Origin: an uncultured Planctomycetaceae bacterium
GTDB lineage: Bacteria; Planctomycetota; Planctomycetia; Pirellulales; Pirellulaceae
Direction of reading: 5' to 3'
NCBI GenBank assembly: GCA_903927685.1
Contig: CAIYOB010000892.1
Coordinates: 1 to 14,636, forward strand
DNA length: 14,636 nt
In this document: one piece after another, positions 1-5,730 of the stretch
Numbering within the stretch: the first letter of the stretch is position 1
Layout of the letters: each line of letters starts with the position of its first letter
Made by a program: the position numbers and the translations under genes
Notes under the pieces: generated by a model
What the model was told of the DNA's origin: nothing
Seen by the model: only the letters and a program-made list of their open reading frames with translations
The model's database searches: none

Positions 1-384
1 CAGCATCTCCGTCCCCGCCGACCTGGCGTCTGCGATTTTCTGGGCCGATTCTATTTTCCGGTCTCTTGGGCGATTCAGCTAGCGGTCTCTTCTTTCCTCG
101 GTGCCGAAGCGGCTGGGGGTTCGTCGATGTTAAACCAAGTGTGGCGGTAGACAATTGATTAACAAGATTCTTGCTCCAGAATAGCCGAAATGCACCGCCA
201 TACTTGATTTGACATGTACCAGCCTACGATCCATCCTGACCCCAGGATGCTGGCCCGGATGCCAGCGGCTCTTTCCCCGCCTCGAAGGTCGTCAGGAGGT
301 TCCCATAGTTCAGTTCAATTCCCGGAAGCGGGTTTTGGTCGATGAAGCTGGTTCGCTGAGGGTGTCCGACAAGGATGAGGTTAC
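1..384. other. Upstream region without a recognised gene
   Basis: I find no convincing coding region here. The stretch around 130-230 is more AT-rich than the rest and could hold the promoter of the fragment starting at 385. A purine-rich segment (AAGGATGAGG, about 371-380) lies just before the GTG at 385 and is a reasonable ribosome binding site. If the 385 fragment is a transposase, one end of its insertion sequence should lie in this stretch, but I could not identify terminal inverted repeats. Confidence 0.4.
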
Positions 385-620
385 GTGAAAGAATGCGATC
401 CGCTCAGCCTGGAACGTGGTGTCCGGCAGTTATTGGCTGATAAGGTGAGCGGTCATCTCGTGGGCGTGTCGCTGTTCGTGGCCGAGCATCTCCGGCTGGG
501 AACGTGGGATCTGTTGCGCGCCTGGACGGGACAGCCGACCGAACGGGCCGAACCACGCTTGACCATGCAGTTGGTCCACGAGGCGGCGCTCTCCACCACG
601 GGGATTCGGTCGGATCGCAC
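385..620 (+). pseudogene. 5' fragment of a transposase-like gene (truncated)
   Basis: The reading frame opens with GTG after a purine-rich ribosome binding site and encodes MKECDPLSLERGVRQLLADK followed by a GTWDLLRAWTGQPTER segment and a QLVHEAALSTTGIRS segment. This resembles, from memory only, the N-terminus of a DDE-type transposase-like protein that is frequent in planctomycete genomes; such proteins are several hundred residues long, so only about 78 residues remain. The frame stays open to 732, but from about 620 the DNA is the antisense of the DUF4838-like gene on the other strand, so the last 37 or so codons are not original sequence. The truncation point is therefore a rearrangement junction. 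The identity as a transposase is uncertain. That it is a truncated gene start is better supported. Confidence 0.5.
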
Positions 621-1091
621 CTCGACGATTTCCACGGCGTTCGCGCAGATGATCTCCAGGACTTGGTCGGAGTGGACGCAGCAGTTGAAGTCGGCCACCG
701 GCTGCCCCTGCTCGTCCCTGCGGAACATCTAGGGGTTCTTGGCAAACAGCTCACGAGGCGGCAGTTTCTGCATGGCGTGCAGTTCGTACTCGACTTGCAG
801 CCCGAGCTTCCGGCATTGCTCCAGGAACCGCTGGCCGGCATCCGATTGGACACAGCGGATCACAGCCTGCGGCGAGTTCTGGTGGTGCAGGCCGATGGTC
901 GTCAGACCCGCAGCTTTGGCGCGCTGAGGCCAATCCGTCAGCGTCAAGTCTTCCGGCACCAGCACGACGCCTCGGGTGGCGAAGACATTGTTCGCGGGCG
1001 TGTCGGCCCGGGCAACGCGGCTGCGAAGCAACACTGCCAGGGCGCCACAGGTGCCGCCCGCGAGGAACTCTCGTCGTTGAATGTCCATCAT
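618..1091 (-). pseudogene. Tat-exported DUF4838-like protein, 5' part, interrupted by a stop and truncated
   Basis: The gene starts at 1091 (ATG ATG) with an upstream GAGGAG and begins with a twin-arginine signal (QRREFLAGG, hydrophobic ALAVLL, cleavage near ARA-D). After 120 codons a TAG at 729-731 follows AKNP, but the same frame continues with MFRRDEQGQPVADFNCCVHS and QVLEIICANAVEIVEV. That is the order expected of DUF4838 proteins, where a position such as HPEWF is followed by a residue string ending in NA. The simplest reading is a GAG-to-TAG change (Glu to stop). Similarity ends near 620, where the transposase-like fragment abuts. DUF4838 proteins are exported and often linked to glycan degradation, but their activity is poorly defined. 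The start codon overlaps the stop of the upstream membrane protein (ATGATG), so the two were probably translationally coupled. Confidence 0.6.
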
Positions 1092-1705
1092 GTCTGTTCT
1101 CCTCGTCCCCTGAAATGCACGACGACTGCTCTGATGAACACTGCCAACAAGTAAGCGAGGAGCACGCCAAGCGTCGGCACCCCTCCAAACCAGATCAAGC
1201 TCAGTATCAGCAACGCCACTCCGGCCGCCAACCGGGCGACAGCGTGCATGCAAGCGAAGCACCAGCTCACGAATTTGTCTGCGGCGTCGCGACCGGGGAG
1301 TGCAACGGCCGGCGAGCCGGCTGGGCTCACGGCTGCGGCATCCCCAAGCGACCCGCCCCAGGAAACCGGCCAGTTTGCTTTCGATTTCTTGCGCCGCCGC
1401 GCGTAGGCTCCGACGGCTCCCAGCACCACAAGATGCGGAATGGGCGTGAGCTTTCGGATGGCAAGCTGCCAGCCAGAAAAAACGATCTGTCCCTCGACGA
1501 TCACGACAGCGACGTAGTCCACTGCCTGAGACCCGTCTTGTAGCTTCCCTGGACTGCCAAACGGAAGAACTTCTTCACGCCACTTAACGTCGATGACCTG
1601 AGCCAGCGAGATCGGGAGCCCGATGGCAACGGCGACAAAGGCGACGACGCAAAATAGGTCGGCCAAGGAGAACCGAAAGCCGGACTTCGGGCGTGCTGGA
1701 GACAT
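1088..1705 (-). CDS. Hypothetical planctomycete membrane protein
   Basis: This 205-residue protein has a clear start: ATG at 1705 is preceded by GAGGAG at 1714-1719 with an 8-nt spacer. An N-terminal RFSLADL motif leads into a first membrane segment at about residues 13-34; similar RFSLR/ADL openings precede membrane segments in many planctomycete proteins of unknown function. A weaker hydrophobic stretch lies at about 88-101, followed by a basic loop (RRRKK at 103-107). A long hydrophobic region at about 155-197 can hold two further helices. The middle (110-145) is Gly, Ala and Pro rich and likely flexible. No catalytic motif is visible. The stop codon overlaps the start of the Tat-signal DUF4838-like gene, which suggests one transcript. 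Function is unknown. It appears intact although its downstream partner is broken. Confidence 0.7.
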   Translation of the reverse strand: MSPARPKSGFRFSLADLFCVVAFVAVAIGLPISLAQVIDVKWREEVLPFGSPGKLQDGSQAVDYVAVVIVEGQIVFSGWQLAIRKLTPIPHLVVLGAVGAYARRRKKSKANWPVSWGGSLGDAAAVSPAGSPAVALPGRDAADKFVSWCFACMHAVARLAAGVALLILSLIWFGGVPTLGVLLAYLLAVFIRAVVVHFRGRGEQT

Positions 1706-2025
1706 CGATCGAACTCCTCAGGCCGGATCATCTCCGGCGCTCAGCTCAAGTCATCCGTCCCCCGGCGACCGGCCAACCTCCGCACCACACCCGGCCCAGC
1801 GACGCACCGCCCCGCGAGCCGCAGCTAGGCTGCCACTCGGCTGGACGCCGCGAGACCGCACGGACGTCATTGTAGGTGGAAAGGAACACCAGGTAACTCC
1901 CGCAAGAATAGGGTGATCTATGTTTTGCGATGCCATCGCAGGATTCTCTCTGCAAGGCTCCGGCAATTCCTGGAGGTTCTCCCGAGCCACGTCGAGTGAT
2001 GCCAGGACGTTTCCTCGCGCGCCGT
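1706..2025. other. Intergenic stretch, no gene recognised
   Basis: Open frames exist on both strands, but their translations are rich in Arg, Gly, Pro and Ser and lack any domain-like pattern. The region lies upstream of the membrane protein gene (minus strand) and downstream of the DUF1559 remnant. It probably holds the promoter of the membrane protein gene, whose ribosome binding site is at 1714-1719. I see no strong hairpin or repeat. Confidence 0.4.
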
Positions 2026-2298
2026 TCAAAACCGAATCCGGCCGTCGAGGTCCCGTTCGACCGGTTCACCCCCCGACGCCCGTGAGAAGAGCCCGGATTT
2101 TCGTTTCCGACGTACTTGTCGGTAGGAATAACACGGCCCCATCCGCGAGACCGACGTTTGCGACGAGCCTCTGCCGTTGCCAGCCCGGGTGAGGGTGAAG
2201 ACTGGAAATCCCCAAGCCGTCCTTCGAGTTGACCGACCCAGCCATTGTCGCGGCGTCCAGGTCGCGGGGCTCCGTCCAGTGGATACCAAGTCGCGGCA
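2026..2298 (-). pseudogene. 3' remnant of a DUF1559 prepilin-like gene, frameshifted
   Basis: Reading the minus strand from about 2298, one frame gives FLPRLGIHWTEPRDLDAATM, then SSLHPHPGWQ, NVGLADGAVLFLP and KIRALLTGVGG before a stop at about 2066. The adjacent frame then continues GGEPVERD to a stop at 2026-2028. This matches the C-terminal end of planctomycete DUF1559 proteins, which have the order WTEPRDL, then HPGG, then ADGSVRFL, then LRALLTxxGGEPV. At least one frameshift (near 2070) is needed to join the pieces, and the spacing around HPHPGWQRQRLVANVGLADG suggests small insertions there too. The type-IV-pilin-like N-terminus, which would carry the methylation site and helix, is absent. 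The piece is therefore a decayed tail with no expected product. Confidence 0.65.
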
Positions 2299-2386
2299 AG
2301 AAGTGCTCGACGGGGGACTCGACGACTGGTTGGCACGCGATCCGGAAAAACTGGATTCCGTACGTCGGAGCCGTGGACGATCCGAC

Positions 2387-2553
2387 TTACTCCCCGCTCG
2401 CCGCCTGGAATTCGTCGTCGGTCAGTCCGGTTGCTGTCAGGTAGACAGACGTGCCGCCGCGCGTGATGCGTTGCTGTTCGGCTCGGTCCTGGAAGTAACT
2501 GTCCAACTGCCGGACGTGCTTGCTGTCGAACGGCTGCAGTCGCACATTTCCAA
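2387..2553 (-). pseudogene. C-terminal fragment of an unrecognised gene
   Basis: A minus-strand frame without an obvious start reads LQPFDSKHVRQLDSYFQDRA, then RGGTSVYLTATGLTDDEFQA and ends ASGE at a TAA (2387-2389). The composition is that of a natural protein tail (mixed charges, regular hydrophobics), unlike the overlapping Arg/Pro-rich frames. A TGA lies in frame just upstream (about 2557), and there the plus-strand truncated gene begins, so this is a tail cut at a junction. I do not recognise the family. It could be the end of a longer gene whose start was lost in the same rearrangement that cut the plus-strand neighbour. Confidence 0.35.
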
Positions 2554-3144
2554 ATCAAGCTCGCGGCCATCGAAGGCGAGGGTTACCGTATCGGCACGGT
2601 GGGCTTCGGCGAGTCGTCCGGCCGCCTGCAATGCCGTGGCGCAGTGCAGGCCAATAAGCCGGGCATCTACACCGTGGACACGCATTCCGTCCACGGCGAC
2701 TTCCGCACAGGCCTGCAGAAGAGCTGCTTCTTGCCGTTGTACACGAATCAAGGCATCCGTTTTACTTACGCCTGGCTGCGGCTGAGCCGTCTGCCGTTGG
2801 ACGGGCTGAGCGTGACGCTGGCCGACGGCTCTCCGCTGCCGTCGGCCCTCAAGGCGGGCGACTCGTTGCTGTTCCGCGTGCTGTTGGACAAGCCGGCCAC
2901 GGACGTCGTGGTGGAACTGTACCGCGACGCGAACTACGTCCCCGTCCGCCTGAACGGCGAGCCGTATGTGCAGTTGCTGAAAACCGGCCGGGAGAAAAAC
3001 GGCCGGCAGTGGTCCGCCGTCCTGCCGTTGGCTGCCAGCACCGAAAAAGTCAAACTGGCCGGCTACCCGCTACTGTTCCGCGCCGTGATCACCGGCGGCG
3101 TCATCCGGGAAACGCTGGCGAACGCGTTCGTGGACATCGAGTGA
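2551..3144 (+). pseudogene. 5'-truncated gene, C-terminal part of an unrecognised exported-type protein
   Basis: The frame reads IKLAAIEGEGYRIGTVGFGE from about 2554 and stays open to TGA at 3142-3144. A GTG at 2599 could serve as a start, but the protein-like sequence extends upstream of it without a ribosome binding site, so the true 5' end appears lost at the junction near 2551. The retained roughly 196 residues include YTNQGIRFTYAWLRLSRLPL, VTLADGSPLPSALKAGDSLL, VVVELYRDANYVPVRLNGEP and a final RAVITGGVIRETLANAFVDI. The alternating hydrophobic pattern and Gly/Asp turns suggest beta-sandwich domains of a large secreted protein. I do not recognise a named family. Codon use and composition look coding, so it is a recent truncation or a fragment still expressed from a new promoter. 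Confidence 0.5.
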
Positions 3145-3229
3145 GGTCCGTGGGCAGCAGGCCGTGGGCTGCCGGTGTCGAGGCATCCACAAGACGAGGC
3201 TCACCAGGCCGGCCTCAGCCGAACGGTAC

Positions 3230-3358
3230 GCGGATGCGGAACCGAAGATCGCCTGGGGCGGTCAGTACCCGGTGTATGTCGAGTATGATCTCGAGTTCCC
3301 TGTCGCCGCCCTGTACACGGTCAGCGTGTGCGTTGCGCAGGCGGAACTCCGCACCGCC
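3230..3358 (+). pseudogene. Beta-sandwich scrap from a carbohydrate-binding-like domain
   Basis: A plus-strand frame gives PKIAWGGQYPVYVEYDLEFP followed by VAALYTVSVCVAQAELR. The order of an EYDLEFPVAG-like strand, a YTxxVCYAxAE-like strand and a following basic residue is typical of the short beta-sandwich regions in planctomycete exported enzymes, where a strand pair reads EYDLxxPxAGxYxLxxRYAxxE. There is no start codon in context and the frame continues into antisense of the glycosidase gene end at 3369. I read it as a leftover of another lost gene, with low confidence in the domain name. Confidence 0.35.
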
Positions 3359-3368
3359 CGGGGCACCC

Positions 3369-5072
3369 TCACCTGCCCCGCCAGTCGAACGGCGCCGCCG
3401 AGCCCGGCACGAGGTCGCCCGCCGCATCGATGTCGAAGGTCTGGTTCGGGGCCACGGTCCGCGTCCGGGCTGCCGGGCCCAGGCCGACCGTCACCCGCTG
3501 CGGCTCCGGGCTGATGCCCACCACGCGCGTCAGCCGACCGCCCAAGTCCGTCACCACCCGCACGTTGGCGGAGCAGGTGAACATTTGCCGGCCGTCCACC
3601 AGCCCCTCGAACCGCCCGTCCTTCATCCGCAGCATGAAGTTGCGACCGTGCCACCGCTGCGTGTACTCGTAATCCCGGCCCTCCCGCGCCAGGCCGCTGA
3701 ACCACACCTCGTTCCTGTGCGGCAGCAGTTCCACGCCGTGCATGTGGGCGATGTATTCGAGCACCGCCAGCGCCGTCGGGCCGTAGGTCGAGGTGCGGAC
3801 GCCCTCCGGTTCGTTCGGCGCGCCCGTCCACGGGTCGAACTGCTGCGTGAAGAGGAGTTTCGCGCCGACCGCCGCCAGCAGCTTCTCGCCGATCAAGGTC
3901 ACCTCGGCGTAGTGCCCGTAGTTTTCCAGGGCCCGGACCGCGCGTTGAAACGTCAAGCCCTGCGGCTGGCCGCTCCAGTTGTTGTGGCTGACGCTCCGGA
4001 ATAGCGGGTCGTTGGCCGCGATGGAGACCAGCGGCAGCGGCGTCCAGAACTCGTCGGGGTTGAGCAGGTGGTGGCGGACGAAGGCGTGGGCCATGTCCGG
4101 CGTGAAGATGCCGTGATACATGCACCGGAGGTTGTTGTGGACGAGCACCTCCATGAACTCGTTGTTCCGATCGCGGTCGTAGCAGGCGTGCTTGTCGGGC
4201 CGCCAGAGGTAGTCGATCAGTTTTCGGCGAGTGGCCTCGGCCTTGGCCTGCCATAACCCGGCCCGGCCGTCGTCCAACTCGGCGGAAATCCTGGCCAGGG
4301 TGATCTGCCCGTCGTAGGCGTAGGCCATCACGTCCATCGACTCGTGGTAGCAGGGCAGCAGGGCCGGATCGTGCGGGTAGCGGCTGCTGCCGTCCTCGCC
4401 GGTATCGGTGCTCCGCAGCGCTTCCAGGCAGCCATTCCGGTCGTAGTCGCGCGTGGCGTGCAGGAACCGGTCGTGTCCTTCGAGCGCTGCGGCGAGCCGC
4501 CGCAGGTACTCGCGATCCTTGTTCAACAGGAAGAACAGCTCCCACGCCGGCGTCGGGAAGCAATAGCCCTGCAGGCTGCCAAAGCGGCGAAACTCGGGGT
4601 TGATGCGATAGGCAAGCTGCCCGTCCGGCGCCTGGTTCAGCATGAAGATCAGCTGGTTGTTGCGGGCGACGAGCAGGTCCCGCTTGCCCCACATCAGCCC
4701 GCCCATCGGCTGCGTCTCGAGGAAGGCGCCGGTGTAGCCGCTGCCTTCGATGAGGATGTCCATGTCGAACGGGGGCGGGTAGCGGACCACGTTGCCGCGG
4801 CAGACGGCCTCGGCGGCGTCGAAGAGCCGCTGGAGAAACTCGTCGCCGGTGGTGAAGCACACGCCAGTGGCCGGCACCGCGCCCAGTGGGGTCGGCATCG
4901 GGGGAAGCGTCTGCGGCAGGGGAAGCGTGAGACGCTCGCCTGGCGCGAGGCCGGCGAAGCGTTTCTCCCACGCCTGGGACATTTCGGGAGGCGCGGCGGA
5001 AAAACCCGCAGTCGACACCAGGATGACGAGCACCGCGACCCAAGAGACGGTGTTCATCAGGATGGGTTTCAT
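3369..5072 (-). CDS. Exported six-hairpin (MGH1/GH63-like) glycosidase
   Basis: I place the start at 5072 (MKPILMNTVSW), which gives 567 residues with a signal peptide (hydrophobic WVAVLVILVS, cleavage near FSA-A at about residue 26). A GGAGG lies 14 nt upstream; the Met at residue 7 is an alternative. The frame is open a further 83 codons upstream but that part looks non-coding. The body has the pattern of (alpha/alpha)6 glycosidases: PFDMDILIEGSGYTG (101-114), repeated helices, STDTGEDGSSRYP (221-233), CYHESMDVMAYAYD (241-254), NNWSGQPQGLTF (364-375) and FDPWTGAPNEPEG (412-424). From about 450 a beta-rich C-terminal domain follows. The acidic residues in these motifs (for example D226/E225, E244/D247, E421/E423) are candidate catalytic residues, but I cannot assign them firmly. 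Family knowledge suggests hydrolysis of alpha-linked sugars or a related substrate; the substrate is unknown. It is transcribed divergently from the fusion gene at 5731. Confidence 0.7.
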   Translation of the reverse strand: MKPILMNTVSWVAVLVILVSTAGFSAAPPEMSQAWEKRFAGLAPGERLTLPLPQTLPPMPTPLGAVPATGVCFTTGDEFLQRLFDAAEAVCRGNVVRYPPPFDMDILIEGSGYTGAFLETQPMGGLMWGKRDLLVARNNQLIFMLNQAPDGQLAYRINPEFRRFGSLQGYCFPTPAWELFFLLNKDREYLRRLAAALEGHDRFLHATRDYDRNGCLEALRSTDTGEDGSSRYPHDPALLPCYHESMDVMAYAYDGQITLARISAELDDGRAGLWQAKAEATRRKLIDYLWRPDKHACYDRDRNNEFMEVLVHNNLRCMYHGIFTPDMAHAFVRHHLLNPDEFWTPLPLVSIAANDPLFRSVSHNNWSGQPQGLTFQRAVRALENYGHYAEVTLIGEKLLAAVGAKLLFTQQFDPWTGAPNEPEGVRTSTYGPTALAVLEYIAHMHGVELLPHRNEVWFSGLAREGRDYEYTQRWHGRNFMLRMKDGRFEGLVDGRQMFTCSANVRVVTDLGGRLTRVVGISPEPQRVTVGLGPAARTRTVAPNQTFDIDAAGDLVPGSAAPFDWRGR

Positions 5073-5312
5073 GAAACTCTCACTGACCTCCAGAGGTTTC
5101 TTGCGACATGACTGCGCGTCGCGGACGATCACTCCCTCGCCGCCCAGCCTGATTCGGTAGGCTCCGCCGACTCCCCCTTGCGAAATCTCCAACCCGCTGG
5201 ATTCTAGAGCGGTGGTTTGACCCCAGCAAGTCCGGAGCGTTAGGGGCGTTAGGGGACCTCGCCGATCTGAATGCGGCAACATCGGGAGGCATCGCAGGAC
5301 CGCGAGCGACGG
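5073..5312. other. Upstream region of the glycosidase gene
   Basis: Nothing in this stretch looks coding. It should contain the glycosidase promoter (minus strand). A 9-bp unit CGTTAGGGG occurs twice in tandem at 5238-5255. A 15-nt string GGACCGCGAGCGACG at 5297-5311 directly abuts the double-hairpin element and recurs at 11922-11936 on the opposite side of the second copy. Confidence 0.5.
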
Positions 5313-5526
5313 GTGTGGCACTGCTTACTGGCCCGCCGCGACAAGACCCAGATCCGCTGAACGGCCGGGCCGGCGGACGAGTCAGCAGTGCGGATGCGCT
5401 GCGAACCATTTCCCGGGTTGAACGCGTCGGGCCGCCTCGGGGATCCAGCACGGCTGACTCGCACACCGGTTACGTCCATCCCCAAGGCCGGCGTCCGTGG
5501 CCGTGTGCGAGTAAGCCGTGCCACAC
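5313..5526. repeat. Double-hairpin interspersed element, copy 1 (BIME/MITE-like)
   Basis: The element starts GTGTGGCAC and ends GTGCCACAC. It contains two long stem-loops. Hairpin 1 has arms at 5318-5337 and 5372-5391 (17 of 20 positions pair). Hairpin 2 has arms at 5448-5466 and 5503-5521 (18 of 19 pair). In each hairpin one arm carries CTTACT and the other CTGACT, giving an A/C mismatch at the same place. Hairpin 2 is in inverted orientation relative to hairpin 1. A second copy is at 11703-11921. Paired inverted palindromic units resemble REP/BIME elements mobilised by Y1 (RAYT) transposases, or a MITE. No transposase is in the window. The element lies between divergent genes at 5072 and 5731. 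Confidence 0.75.
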
Positions 5527-5730
5527 CGCCGGAGGCCCACGGCTCGCTCGTGCAGGCTGCGGCCCAGGTGCGTGGCGGACGGGCAATCGAATGGAAGGCG
5601 AGGGAATGGAGAGAACCGGTGCCAGTTGCACCTGCCCCGTACCTGATTCTCTTGCCCCCTGTTTCCTGCAGACTACTTCCGGTAGCCTGTTCGCAGGCAT
5701 CGTTTTTCCATCACTCCCGGGTGTTTGCAG
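5527..5730. other. Leader region of the fusion gene
   Basis: This stretch separates the repeat element from the fusion gene and probably holds its promoter. It contains a short potential hairpin GGTGC-CAGTT-GCACC (5618-5632) followed by CTGCCCC, which resembles GGGGACAGG-type repeat debris. I see no strong Shine-Dalgarno before the ATG at 5731. Confidence 0.4.

Noticed and set aside
620..732. 3' third of the plus-strand frame starting at 385
   Set aside because: This part is antisense to the DUF4838-like remnant and is not part of the transposase-like protein.
1746..2570. 274-codon minus-strand frame
   Set aside because: Composition is Arg/Gly/Pro/Ser biased, and the recognisable DUF1559 pieces and the LQPFDSKHV tail lie in other frames.
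3262..5043. 593-codon minus-strand frame
   Set aside because: It is in another frame of the glycosidase gene, rich in Arg, Pro, Ala and Gly with no domain pattern. The signal peptide and motifs are in the 3369-5072 frame.
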